A DNA stretch of 64,000 nt from Undaria pinnatifida (lineage: Eukaryota; Sar; Phaeophyceae; Laminariales; Alariaceae): positions 2,600,212 to 2,664,211 of the forward strand of contig JABAKD010000003.1 of NCBI GenBank assembly GCA_012845835.1. Reading direction: 5' to 3'. This document shows positions 1-11,687 of this stretch, piece by piece (the stretch's first letter is position 1; every line of letters starts with the position of its first letter). The notes under the pieces are model-generated. The model worked only from the letters and a program-made list of their open reading frames with translations. It was not told the origin of the DNA and searched no databases. Made by a program: the position numbers and the translations under genes.

Positions 1-290
1 TTCAAAATATAAAAAAATATAATACCCTCCAGCTACGAGATCGAAGAGTTCGTCGAAACTCATACATATTTGCAAGCTGTGTGTGATACTCCCATCGCGT
101 GTATTACTGAGGGTGTTCTCATTAAGGACATAGGTCGGCGACTCTCCTTAGAACTAGCTTGTGCCAGGGTCAACAGGATCAGGTTAATCAACCTGTGCAC
201 GGAAACTATAAAACCCATTTTTAAGGGGGACAAATCTGACGGCTGTGGAACGCACCAGTTTAAAATTGTATATCCCGTAGTCGTATGATC
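1..290 (+). repeat. Dispersed repeat family A, long copy
   Basis: The segment matches, in reverse orientation, the block at 60,925-61,200. Both carry the string around TTTGCAAGCTG.GTGTGATAC, then a GGACATAGGTCGGCGACT-like block, a GCCAGGGTCAACAGG-like block and an AACC.T.GAAACC tail. Shorter pieces occur near 4,390, 16,435, 38,875, 42,900-43,620, 49,235 and 53,810-54,090. No coding capacity or terminal repeats are seen. It is a non-autonomous dispersed element of unknown class. Confidence 0.7.
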
Positions 291-296
291 GGTTAG

Positions 297-610
297 GAGA
301 GGGGGGGGGGTAAAGGATGAGGGGGGATAGGTCGCATAGATGAATACCAGGTAGGAGCTTACTGCACGCGTGCTGCTAGTAGGCGGTGGGGGGGGCGGCG
401 GGGCGGGGGGGCGGGGAGGGGGGGGGTTAATTGAAATTTGAGGACCATTTAGATGAAGAGCTACTGCATGGTTGGCTCGAAAGGTAAAAAGATGGTATCA
501 CCTGCCAGGCAGTGTTCGTCACTCCGGCGGATTTTGATTTTTGGTGGGGCGGAGAGGGAGGGAGGGGGGAGGCGAGGGGGTGATTAAGGGGGGGGGGGGG
601 GAGGTGCATA
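297..610. repeat. G-rich low-complexity tract
   Basis: Several runs of 7-12 G with short A/C interruptions (300-310, 385-427, 541-605). No gene is visible. Such tracts could form quadruplexes, but nothing else marks a function. Confidence 0.7.
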
Positions 611-649
611 GGAGCAAAATATTGTACCTGCATGCATATGTACGCGTAC

Positions 650-975
650 TTTTTTTTTTTTCCTCATCCCATCCATTATCTTCGCTTTTTTTTTCTTTTT
701 CCCTTTCCCTAGAGGTAACTCAGATCCGAGGTCACAAGGCAAGCTCTTCTCCCCCCTCCCCACTACGGTACGCGCCTCCGTTTTTATCCCTAGAAAAACT
801 CAGCAATTTCTTCCCAAGTCAACTCCCATCGAATTATGCATGTATGACCCAGCGCACTCGGCAGTTAGTTGGTGTCACTAAAAAAAATAAATATAATGTC
901 CATATCGCGATTTGAACCCCTGACTCCACCCTTAGTAGTGTTCGAGGTTAACCACTGCCAGATACAGTAGTAGTA
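650..975 (-). mobile_element. Candidate tRNA-derived SINE
   Basis: Read on the minus strand, positions 960-905 look like a tRNA-type Pol III promoter: an A-box-like CTGGCAGTGGTTAACC and a B-box-like GGGGTTCAAATCGC. A body of about 230 bp follows and ends in an A-rich tail near 690-650. The body is repeated without the tRNA-like head at 40,770-41,010. Head plus body plus A-rich tail is SINE organisation. Target-site duplications were not found, so the call is tentative. Confidence 0.45.
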
Positions 976-3740
976 GACCACCCGGGCGACAAGTACTAGC
1001 AACGCAATTACGCCTCCAACAACGGGCACCAATTTGTTCAAATCTGCCGTAAAAAACTGCCATTAACTCCAGCTAAGAATTTTTAGTGAAATATTTCAAC
1101 GCAAACACTCGATTAACTCCAACTCAACTCCTTTGAAACTGCGCTCGCGCATGTTTCGTTGACACGTTGCCTTGTGCTTGGAATTAGATTCCGAAAAAAA
1201 TGGTATTAACAGCAACCCCATTGTATCAGAAAAATACCCCGACCGTACTCGACGCGAGTACGAGCAATAAAATAAATTGCGCTGCCTTCGTGCCGTATAG
1301 CAGTACCAGGTATTGTGGTACAACAGCAGAACACGCAAGCACGCGGTTGTTAGTGTGGAAGGAACTCTCTTACCTGCTCAATGGACAAGAGAAAAACACG
1401 CTCTACCCTGTAAGTAGTTGATGTTCACTGCTGGTCGAAGACACACAAGACGAACCACGACACCCCCTTCAACTTTGGAAGTTTGCAGAGGAAAGCACAG
1501 CTCAAACTTGAGCCACGAGACACTACTAGTAGTACGAGAGCTGGTCTGCGGGCTGCGCACTCTACATTGCAGCTGCGCGTGTGCAGTGCGGAGGGACGAA
1601 AAAGAAAAAATGAAAATGACGAAAACGCTGCAGCAGATCATGGAAACCCTTGCCTTTTCGATTTGGCGCGATGCTACTGCACTACTGGGTTGCTGCTGCT
1701 GCTGCTGCTGCCAGTGAACCCTGGACGTTGGACATTCCGCATCGAGGTAGTGGGGAGCTTATTTTGTGCACGACGGTGAGCTCAACGGTGTTATCTTCAG
1801 CGATCAACGTGCTAGTTGAAGGCGCGCAGGCCTGGGTTATGTTTGTCAATTCGCGGGCGAAAATGGTCTTCTTGTCAGCCATCTGTACTCTAATACGAGC
1901 TAAAAGTGTCGAAGTGTAAGTGCGCTGTGCGCTGTGCGCTGCGCTGTTCGTTGTGGGCTGTGCATCGCCTGTGGCTCTGGGGATTCAGAGCTGTGGAGCT
2001 GCTGAGGTGGTACCTTCTGAGTCGTAGAAGTACACCGTATCTTTCCGTTACCCCCCACACCTCTGCTTGACAGAGACTGCCGCTGTGGCGAGCAGTTTTA
2101 ACACTAGCGCGTGCTCGGTGCATACTAAAATGAAGATAATAGAATAGAAAAGACATGTCACCTGGTAAACCTTGTTCTATACGTAGTACGAGCTATTACC
2201 ATTAGACTACTATACTTGTACTTGTAGGGTACATATGATCCTGAACTGACTGCGCCCATGTTTTGTGGGGCAAACTATTTCGTAGTTAGTTTTTGGCGGG
2301 AGAAATGACTTGGGTTCACGTACCTGGTACAGTGTTGGATTTTTTTCCGTAGTACTTCGAAGTAGTAAATACAGCATGCCGGTGTACAGAAATAGTTAGG
2401 GCAGGACCCTGGTAGCTCTAACCAGTACAGCAGTATGTACTGATTGCGTGATATACCAGTACACTGGACCCGAGCAGTTCACTGGTGGTCATGGCGAAGC
2501 CGCGACCCCTGCCCTCCCCAGCTGGTGAGGGGGAGCCGCCGCAGGCGCCCCCGGATGCCCCGCTGTAGGCGTCCTGCCGGAGGCACGTTTTTGCGCGTTT
2601 TGCCTTCACTAGAGCTACAAAATACATATTTTCATGACCATGTTTCGAATGCAATTTGGTGGTAGATTTACTCTTAATAAGAAAAAAATGTAAGAAGAGC
2701 GAAAGCGAGCGAAGCGTATGATGAACTGGAGTGTGCGGGAATACGGGACATTGCATCACGCAGCCTTAAAGTAGATACCGAAAAGGTGGGACATGGGTTC
2801 AAAAATATGTTTGACGCGTGCCAAACCGAATCGCTCGTACAATTTGCGAAATCGCGGCCTCAGAGACGTAAATCTTCATGTACTCACTCATTTATATTTC
2901 ATATTTAATATTGTTCCAAACATGATGTTTACTCAGATTCTCCGCCGAAAACAAAAAAAGACAAAACATTCCGCGTCATCGAGTTCATGTTATAGGTTTC
3001 TTGATCTCTCCCCTCTCTAGCTGTTCTGCATGCCCTCTCTGTGCTCTTACGCCGTGAATATTTGAAGGGTTTTCGCTGTTTAATGAGGCGTTATTGTTGG
3101 ACGTACGCATCTAGTCAAATTACTGGCACCCTGGCATCCTCAGCCAGTACAGTAGTACGGCCAGCACAGCAGTACTACTGGCAGTACATACTGGACCAGG
3201 GCCCAGCCCCAAAAATAGTAGAACTGCTGTAGTTGCCACTATTATCCTTTTTCGGGCTTCAGATGGAAAACCTGACCAATAAAACTATCGTTTACAGCAT
3301 CGACAATTCGACGCAACGCGGGCTGCTTGGATATTGGTGATAAATTTCGCGTCCGAACTGAAATAATACAGCAAGATGTACGACATGATCCCGTTCGTGC
3401 TGCTGCGCGCTGACGGAGACGGTGGTTAACATCGCACTTGTCGTGTCTTTGGTCCCTATACCCGGGCTCCAAAGGGTTAATACTAGCGGTGTCTCTGTGG
3501 TAATTAGACGATTTGTCGTCGCTCGCCTGCAAGGGGCATGCATACAACGTATGCACCTGTATGTGTCGGAATGCAACCAGGGGATAAGAGAGGGGAGAGG
3601 TATGATATGATACGTGGCCATAATTTGTATCCTTTGCTGTTGTCGTGGTTTCTGTATACATGTACTATTAACTAGTGTAGTGTGCCCACAACATCGGCAA
3701 GTGTCGTTCAGTTTCCTCAGTGGGTGTCTTGTCGTTGAAG
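976..3740. other. Intergenic stretch, no gene seen
   Basis: No exon-like open frame with good splice sites was found. A short (TGC)n run lies at about 1,689-1,711. Two places (2,415-2,480 and 3,120-3,200) carry dense CAGTA/TACTG motifs that can pair with each other. The palindrome TACCWGGTA occurs at 1,304 and 2,321. Confidence 0.5.
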
Positions 3741-3754
3741 AGGTTTCAGCAGGG

Positions 3755-3940
3755 CATAGTAATAGTCCCTCTATAGCGCGGGTAAGTGCCAGCTGAAAAC
3801 ACCGGTACTACAGCGGCAACCGCCACTACTCCGCATACTGCCAGTGCCAGCTGTTCCCGTCTACGCCAAGCGAATTCACAGGCGCTGTGACGGACAATCG
3901 GCAGTACTCAACCTGCAGTATCGAGGGGCCACTACTGCTG
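3755..3940 (+). mobile_element. MITE, GTGCCGGT family, subfamily 1
   Basis: An element of about 185 bp whose left end resembles TAGTCCCTCTATAG.GC and whose right end is the rough inverted complement (ATCGAGGGGCCACTACTG). It aligns along its length with 45,482-45,658 and 59,922-60,090, including the internal TACGCCAAGCGA.TTCACAGGC block. No coding capacity, so it is a miniature inverted-repeat element. Confidence 0.6.
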
Positions 3941-4389
3941 TGCTCGATCCATCGGCAGACTGACTGCCATCCTAGCCTCCAGACGCACAGGTACCCTCAG
4001 TGTCATTGCGATCACGCGCTCCAGATATTCATAACATACATGAGTCGTGCCATTCGATGGCGGGCTCCTTACATAGACGAGTCGTGTCATTCTATCATAG
4101 ACTCCTTTCACACACATGGGTCCCGGATCGTTACTTACATCGCGGACTGCCCGCGGCAGGCCACCACCTACATCCGGAGACATGTCACTTAGAACAACAA
4201 GCCCTCGCATTACAATGTAAACCCCAGATCCCCGTAGACCAGTATCAAATCACCGGATACTGCACCACAAACAGACACCTTTCAGCCTAACAGAACTCGG
4301 GGGGATTTATGTGGGAATGGGTTTTCGGGCTCGTATTGTACCGGTATGATGCAAGATACGAGATGATACTTGAAAAAACAATCCAAACA

Positions 4390-5405
4390 CGTCAGCTGTG
4401 CGTGTTGTCCTCACATGAAACCGTTGTTTTGCTGTGAAATTGATACGTTTAGTGTGGATACTCATCTTTGCAGCTGCGTGATACACCTGCCGCTCGTTTG
4501 TCCGATGGATGTGTTGCCAGGGTGAACATTAACAGCCAATTATTGTTACAAAGTTCCCCTCTGGGATGTGGTGGCTTGAAGTCCCGGGGGTATCGCAAGT
4601 TGAAAAGGGGGGGGAAACTCTTGAAAACTAAAGAGAAAACAATTTATTAATAGCCACCTCGCAGGTTACCCGACAAATAACACCGACCAGCCCAAACAAG
4701 TTTATAGTGTAGCCTATACCAGTGCCATGTACTACGCACGGCCGCCTGAACTCTCGGGGGCTCTTTTGGCCTGGGTGAAGCAGGAGACGTGGAGCGGAGA
4801 TCTGGAGCGGAAATCTGAAACAACAATTTTGAAGCCGGAGATCTGGAGCCGCGCTGTCTGACCAAAATTCAGAAAAATATAAATGTCGTTCTGCATTCCA
4901 CCAGTACACGCAGTCAGTGTATTGATGCTGAGCCTTGCCGCAAGCGTTGGCGGCGGAAAATTTGTTTGCCCTGAAACCATCACAGCATCCGAGCTTAGCG
5001 CCGCCTCCGGCCGTGTCTTATCGGTGGGTTCGCGTCGTTTTGCTTGGGTGGTATTGTTACGAGTTGCTATTTTATACCAGGTGCAAGGCTGAGGTTCCCC
5101 TTCCGGATGTGGTTGGCTTTAAATCTCGGGGGTACCGCAAGAAATGGGAGAGGGGATCAGAGGTGTTCCTATGAGCTATAACCAGGGACAGTACAACTCC
5201 AAAAATAATCAACTATTGAAAACTTGAAGAAAGTAAGCGCGCAAGTAACCGGGCAAATGACGCCGCCCATAGGACGAATTGTTGTGTCAGGTACTAATAT
5301 ACAATAGCCAAGCTCTTGAAAACTAAAGAAAAGCCAACCTGCAAGCAACCAGACATGTAACGCCGACCGGCCCAAACGAGTCGATTTCGGGTTTATAGTT
5401 TCGTT
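4390..5405 (+). repeat. Family A fragment and family D copies
   Basis: A decayed family A piece lies at 4,393-4,500. Family D follows at 4,550-4,730, 5,090-5,260 and 5,305-5,400. It is recognised by GGATGTGGTTGGCTT, then CCCGGGGGTA.CGCAAG, then CTCTTGAAAACTAAAGA and a CGACCGGCCCAAACGAG-like end. Family D also occurs at 6,172-6,330 (reverse) and 56,842-57,002. No open frame is conserved between copies. Confidence 0.65.
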
Positions 5406-6171
5406 ATAGTAGAACCGTGCTCGATAGCTCGGTTCTTCCAGGAACGATACATCCTGTGTAGTGTAGTCGTGTGAATAACAATTGACCCAATGAGAACGCC
5501 AGACTCACTTTTTGGGAGACGCTAAGGGATTTTTGATTCATAATTCGTGCCCAGCGGCGAGCTCTACACCGATTCCTACCTGGTATACCGGTTTAACACC
5601 AGTAGCCTACGCTTAAGGTTGCTCAAGGTTGGCGTCGCAACAAGGTTTCAAGCCTTGCTCCGATTTCAGGAGGCGTTTATTGCTGGCCTGCCCATGCTTT
5701 ATGTACTCACGGTACCCAACGTCATTCCGTGTGACTGGTTACCGCAGCAGCCATGTCTTTTTACGCCAAACGTCTCTCTCTTCTTACTGCGAGTTTCTAA
5801 TTTACACCAAACGTTTCTTTTTTAAGATGGCTGAAGCCTGGTTTTGCGCCCGCCTACCGGAATAGACCGAAAATGACGAAACCAGGACGGGCGACTTTTG
5901 TGTTCGACCAATCACAACAACCCCCTGTCCGACTTCTCAACCAACGCACACACGTTGACGGCAGTAACAAGATACTTGCTGCGTGGTATTCTATCAATAG
6001 CGTCTGCTACACCATCCTCAAGGCCAGTATTTGACATGTAGATGAGATATGTCGTACCCGTTTTTCTTGCTCTTGAAGGGTAGAGATACTTTGTGATGCC
6101 AGCCGAGCCCTTTCCCCCTCCCCTCCTCGTGGTAGACTAAGGTAAGGTCGTTTGGGATGGCCGGTGTTGCT

Positions 6172-6330
6172 TGCTGGGTTACTTACGCGATGGATTCATG
6201 TGTTTTCTGTCGTTTTCAAGAGTGTCTCCTCCTTTCGGCTTGCGACACCCCCGGGATGTCAAGCCATCCGCATCACAAACGTGGAAGCTTGCACATGGAA
6301 AAATTCCAAGTAGTTCTTCAATAAATAATA
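6172..6330 (-). repeat. Family D dispersed repeat, reverse copy
   Basis: The minus strand carries GGCTTGACATCCCGGGGGTG followed by CGCAAG and CACTCTTGAAAACGAC, the family D core seen at 4,550 and 56,842. It lies about 150 bp upstream of the first coding exon, so it may sit in that gene's promoter or leader. Confidence 0.6.
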
Positions 6331-6484
6331 CGGGTGCTGTTCTAAACGGGTTAAGCCTCTTACAGCACAACTAACTGCCTGCCCGCCGACCTCATCCCCC
6401 GATCGCTTCGAAAACAAAACGCGCAGTATGTTGTAGTGGAGAAAAACGCCTCGCCGAATCGAGAACGGGTGGGAGGACTCGCTT

Positions 6485-9400
6485 ATGCTGTCGACCGAAA
6501 ACGGAAGGATGCCGGGAGCAGAGGATAGTGAAGCAGCCGCGGAAGAACCGGACAGATCGGCGCTGCCTGCGACACCCACATCTGCATCTGCTACCCCTGG
6601 TCCAACCGCTGATTCGGGTATCGATAAGAACAGCACGGCTGAGGGACAGCCAAAAACGCCCAACGGAGTAATGCACGACTCGTCAAGAGTGAGCACGAGT
6701 GCTGATAAGGCGGGGGTGCGGGCGGGGACGGGGATCGGGGTGGCGGTGGGGGTGGGGGTGGGGGGAGGGAAATGCCCGACCGCCGTTTCGGGTGCCAATG
6801 GGACCAGCACAGGAAACGAGAAACCAAGGCCTAATAGAGCACTGCACGACTCGTCAGGAGTCTGCACGAGTGTGGATAAAGCCGGGGCGGGGGTGGCGGT
6901 GGGGGTGGAGGTGGGGGCGGGGAAGAGTGGAGGCAGCGACGGCGACGGCAGCAGTGGAAGCAAGGAGAAGGGTAGCCCTAACGGAAGCGCCCTTAGCGGA
7001 GAGGAGGTGCGTTCCGTTGAGTCAGCGACGTCCGTCCCTTTAGGTGCTCACGTTTGGTTGGGTTTCCCCGTCGTTGAGCGTGACAGCAGTAGAAGCTAAT
7101 GTCCGAATAGGGGTACGGCGTGTGTGTAACGGTTGTTGTATTCCGCTCAAGAGGCGAGATTACGTCGAGAAATAGATTTTTGTGGCGTTGATTTCTTCAT
7201 GGTGAATATTCAAATCCGTATCTGAGGGAGAGGGAGACAATATAGTGTTTCGCGAAGACTCTGAAGCGTTGCCGCCGTATGTAGTCACGCGTTAGCACGT
7301 GCGTTGGAAGGTGGGGCGGGACGTACTCCAGTGCGTACGGTGCTTGAAATAACGCTGATATGACTCGTTCTTCTCCCTCATGTGATGCTGCGTGCTGCCG
7401 CCCGCGCGGTTGGCTCTTTGGAGCTGAGCTCCCTTGATATCAGTTTGTACCTGCAAGCGTGCATATGTGCCACGCTTTTCTATAGGACATTCGTGCCGGA
7501 AGAACGATGTTCTATTGTGCCTTGTCACATGGTTTCATCCCTACATGCTGGTTTCACGCCCACAGGACCGACCATGTAATCGATTGCGAACAGTAACATC
7601 ACATGTAACCGGTTGCGAACCGGCAGAGTAAGTGCCGCATTTTCCCATGTGTTGTTCTCTCTGTCTCGAACTCCTGTGGCCACATCCCCGCCTCACCTGG
7701 CAGCGGTGGCGAGACTCTTGGCCAACCGTTACAATTTTGCGACTCGTACTGCAACTCCCAGCTCTTGTTTGTTTTATGCTGCAGTACTGTGGTCCCGGCG
7801 TTCAAGTTTGTGATTGCTTTATTTTTTTCGTGTAAGTCATGCATTTTAGCCGTATCTGCTGGCCCGGCCCCCCTTCTTACGTCCCCACCCCACTCCTTTT
7901 ATTTTTATGCGCCAGGCAATCACAACGGGTGCTGGGACAAGTCAGAAAGTTTTCGCAAACACAATGGAGGCAAGGTCGAATATTAAACTTTCCTCGCAGG
8001 CAAACACGAGTGCAGGGACAGACCAGAGCGTTTCCGCAGTCACGGCAGTGGTTGCAGCGACAAAGCAGAGAGTCCCCTCGCAGGCAATCACAACGGGGGC
8101 AGGGAAAAAACATAAAGTTGGTACGAGCCCCAGCCGCGCGGAAGGGTGTCTGGAGGAACCGCGCCCGGGCCCGACTGATGTCGACGATGCCAGTAACGGT
8201 GGTGCTGGTCCGCACGACAACGATGGCGTTGTCAGCAACGCTGTTCGTGCCGTGGCTGGAAAAAACGCCGATGGTGACGCCCGTTGCCGGGGCCTTGCTG
8301 GAGGAGAGGCGTTGCGAGGCTCGAAGGGACAGGATGGAGGGAATGGGCTAAAGCGTCCGGGGGGTGTCGGTACAACTCGGGGGCGCTTGCCTGAAGGCTC
8401 GCCGACAGGCGTGCCAGAAGACTTGACAGAAGGCAAGCGAGATGGCAAGCCTGATGGCAAGTCAGATGGTAAGCCAGAAGGCAAGCCGGAAGACTCACCA
8501 GAAGGCTTGTTGGAAGGCAAGCCGTCAGAAGGCTTGCCAAAAGGCGGTGCCGTTGTGAAAGGAGGCGTTGCTTGCGGAAACCTCCGCCGCGGTGGAGATG
8601 GTGTAAGTGAGGAACAAACCCAGAACGAGGAGAAAAGCGTAGAAAGGGATTGCTCGGTCGCCGCGTCTGACCGCTCTGATGGGGAGGTGGAGACGACTAC
8701 AGTTGCGGTCGCCAATGGCAGTCACCGCGGAGAAGATAATAGGAATATGCAAGGCGCCGGCGAGGTCGCTGGTGATGGTGGGCGGCCTAGGAAGCAAACC
8801 GTTCGTCAAATTGATAGCGCCGATGTTAGCCGGAGAGAGGCACGCGTCGGTGGCAAGACCGCTGCAGACGCTGCTGGTGCTGGCGATGCTGTTGCTCCTG
8901 GTACTCCGAGTGTTGCGACGCGCAACGATAGCAAGGCTACGGTAGACGCTGATGACGGCGATGCTGTTGTCCTTGCTCCTCCCGGTGGTGCGACATGTGG
9001 CAGCAATGGTAGCAGTGCTGGTGCTCGCACAGCGGACTCCGGGGAAGAACCGGACGGGGAAGATGTTGCGAGCGGGGTTTCGAAGGAAGGAGGGGGGTCG
9101 AAAGAAGGGGCGGGGGCGGCAGGTACAAAGGACCAGGGTGATAGCAGCTGCACAGAAACCGACCCTGTGGAGACGGAAATCGAGGACAACGCCTCTGAAT
9201 GCCGACAAGGAGTCGGGGAAGCTGGAGATGTCGCAACAACCAAAGAAGCCAGAAACATAGGAGATGTCGGGAAAGTTGGAGATGTAAGAGAAGAAAAAAT
9301 CGGAGATGTCGGAGAGGGCGTCGGAGATGCGGGAAATGTCAACGAAGCTGGAGATATTGGGGGTGTCGCCGGAGACGCCGGGGATTCCGGAGATACCAGA

Positions 9401-10000
9401 GATACCGGAGATGTCGAAGATGTCCCAGAAATCGAGGAAGTCGGAACTAAGGCAGGCGACAAAGAGGAATCCATGGCATCGATGCCGTGCCCCAGCTGCC
9501 TGAAGGCGTTCCCGATGGACGAGTTGAATGCCCATGTTAACTCCTGTCTAGACGAGTCCCTTGCACGCCGTGCGCAGGAGGAAAGCGGGAGCGCGGGTAA
9601 GGGCCATGGATCCGGAAGCAGCCCGCGCGGTAAGTCTGGCCGCGGCTCCAAGGGTGTCGCCAAGAGCAACGGTGTTAGGTCTGGTGGCGGCACCAGTAGC
9701 AGCGGGAGTGGTGGTGGTGGTGGTGGTGGCGGTGGCGGTGGCGGGGGCGGTGGTGGTGGTGGCGTTGGCAGCGGTGGTAGTGGCGGCGACGGCGGTGGCG
9801 GCAGCGGTAGCGCTAGTGTCGAAGCGCCGGAAGGCGGCGTTGAGGACGGTGAGGCGTCTGAGGGGGAACAGGGCACGTGTCCGCTTTGCACGAAAGTCTT
9901 CCCTCTTTCGGAGCTCAATCATCACGCTAACCATTGCATGGACGACATGTCTTTGAAGGCGGAGGTGGAACAGAAGAAGGCGCTCCGGGCAAAGAGGTGA
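6485..10000 (+). CDS. UBZ4 zinc-finger protein, two exons (or 5' part of the DOT1-like gene)
   Basis: Exon 1 (6,485-7,006) ends at GAGGAG/GTGCGT. Exon 2 starts at 7,916 after TGCGCCAG. Both are phase 0, giving 868 residues if the TGA at 9,998 is used. Most of the protein is Gly/Ala/Asp-rich low complexity: a 57-residue repeat in exon 1, three 28-residue repeats at the start of exon 2, a DGKP/EGKP stretch, a GDVG stretch and a long poly-Gly linker. Near the C terminus are two C-x2-C-x11-H-x3-C fingers (around residues 698-720 and 829-848; CPSCLKAF and CPLCTKVF). This is the UBZ4/Rad18 pattern that binds ubiquitin in DNA-repair proteins. The final TGA overlaps a good donor (AAGAG/GTGAAT), so exon 2 may instead splice to 11,711. 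The start at 6,485 is the first in-frame ATG of exon 1; upstream exons cannot be excluded. Confidence 0.75.
6655..6935 (+). repeat. In-frame 171-bp repeat inside exon 1
   Basis: Two copies 171 bp (57 codons) apart both encode a HDSS.V.TS.DKAG core followed by an alternating Gly-Val stretch. The repeat keeps the reading frame. This is the same style of tandem growth seen at other exons in this window. Confidence 0.75.
7913..8125 (+). repeat. 84-bp repeat carrying the 3' splice site, three units
   Basis: Units begin at 7,913, 7,997 and 8,081, an exact 84-bp (28-codon) period. Each starts with CAG/GCAA, preceded by CGC or CTCG, then an AC.A.GGG.G.(A)GGGA block. The first CAG is the probable intron acceptor, so every unit carries an acceptor-like site at the same place. 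Using a downstream unit would remove 28 or 56 residues without a frameshift. Confidence 0.7.
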
Positions 10001-10036
10001 ATTGGTCTATGGCAGCAATTCGTCGAGCAATGCGCG

Positions 10037-10440
10037 ACGCGTGCTACGATTGGGGATAACACTTTTTTTTCACAAAACTTTTTACGAGCGACGGGGCTCC
10101 CTAGCTGAGGAAGTAGAGTAGACCACTGTCACTTAAGAATCTGGCAGCGAAGAGTTTCGGGCTCGAATGTTGGACTAAAAATAAAACCATGGCCTCTTTT
10201 GTACTGAAAATGGCGTGTAGGACGCACCCTGCCTATCGTAAGAATTCTAGCCTGGCCAGAAATACGAGATTGTTAACTGTTGTCGCATATTATACCCGAT
10301 ATCGTTGGAATATAATCTATAACCTGTTTTACAAGTGTGTTTTCTATTAGTTTTGGGTATTGTTATGTAGGCCATGGGGTTGTTTCTCGGGTTGTACTTC
10401 CGTTTTCCAAAGTCAATATTTTCGGTGAGGCATAGAGGTA
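10037..10440 (+). mobile_element. GTGCTACG-TIR MITE, interrupted copy
   Basis: The left end CGTGCTACGATTGGGG is followed by the CGACGGGGCTCC block. The central block GTAGGCCATGGGGTTG..TCTCGGGTTG reappears at 10,372, so about 250 bp of other sequence lies between the two parts. It is the same family as 33,709-33,953. No clear right terminus was found. Confidence 0.5.
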
Positions 10441-10984
10441 AAATGTGGAGCCTCTGAAAAGTTTGGTTGGCGAGCATTTTTGGGGTGTTTCGCAATCGAT
10501 GTTAGAGTATTGGCTGGTCGAGCAAGGGCTGTTTCCGACTTGGTTCAGCTTCCACAAAATGGTTGAAAGTCCGCGTGGCGCTAACCCTATAACCCCAATC
10601 CCAACCACCGGAGAGATTTCTCGGAATCGAAATGGCATGATTAGGTAGTGTGGACTATCAGCTGCTTTATCGGTTCCGGGTCAAGTCTTGAGTAAACCCT
10701 GCTGGATCAATGAGTGGTATGTATATCTGGCCCCGCTCCAGCGCTCCCCCCTCCCTCGCGAGGGTCTATTATCTTATGACTATGGCCATGCGTGATATGA
10801 GTAAACCCCCCCCCCCCCCCCCGCCTCACCACCGCCTCAGCCCCGTCCCTTTTGGGGCCCAGATATAGCGACCAAAAATATGACAAATGCGGTCTGACCG
10901 ACGATCTAGTGGGAGCACCCAGCAGTACGATTACTGTATCATGCCGCACGCGTGTTGGGGATCGCCTTGGGTTATACAGTACTG

Positions 10985-11293
10985 TAGTTCGGGCCGCCTG
11001 CTACGACAGAGGTACAGTACAGTACCTATTTTTGGTGAAAAAAACTTTCTGAGTGACAAACGGGGCTCCTTAACCCAATTTCGTCCGAAATTCCCAATTT
11101 CGTCTTCATTTTTGCGATCTGAGTGTTTTTTATACCTACGTGGATCATGGGATTGGTCATGGGATTGGTCATGGTGTTGCGCTTTCAGTTTTGCAAAAAA
11201 CTGGTTTTTGCCCTGGAGGGGTGTATAGCTCCTTAGGCGGTTAGGAGCCCCAGAAAAAAAAAAAGTTGCGCCTATACCGTAGCACGTGTCTCG
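10985..11293 (+). mobile_element. GTGCTACG-TIR MITE
   Basis: About 300 bp bounded by CTGCTACGACAGAGGTA on the left and CCGTAGCACGTG on the right, which are inverted complements. The interior shares ACGGGGCTCCTTAA and TAGGAGCCCCAGAAAAA with the other copies. No coding capacity. It lies between the UBZ exon and the next exon of the chain. Confidence 0.6.
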
Positions 11294-11687
11294 GTTTCAT
11301 GCACATCCTCAGCAGCCCGGGTTTTGATTTATTTCCTATGGCCGACGCTGTAATGGGCACTTTTTTTCGCCTTTTTTGTTCCGTTTGAAATCCCAAGCAT
11401 ATCGTCATTTTTTTTCAACATTTTTTTTCCCTGTGAAGAAAAATCCCCGTGGCCGAATTCTGTAGTCGGCCATTAGTTCGACTGTTTCTGCGTTTTTGAA
11501 ATCCCACGTGATCAATCTTGTAACTTCTTTTTTCTTGTTGCATTTTTTCCCTTTGAATTCCCTGGAGTAAAGGGCCAATGCTCCCGTCCTGACTACGACC
11601 CCATTTCTGCACACCTTCTCTCCCTATGGATTTCCTATTGTAAGGAGTTATTGCTGACGTCCTGACCACCTCCCTATTACTGCACTC

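Noticed and set aside
6259-6963. 234-codon minus-strand open frame opposite exon 1
   Set aside because: It is the shadow of a GC-rich repetitive coding exon; Pro/Thr-rich with no splice context or motif.
8525-9918. Long minus-strand open frames (336 and 370 codons) opposite exon 2
   Set aside because: They mirror the low-complexity coding exon. The plus strand has the two zinc fingers and matching splice sites.
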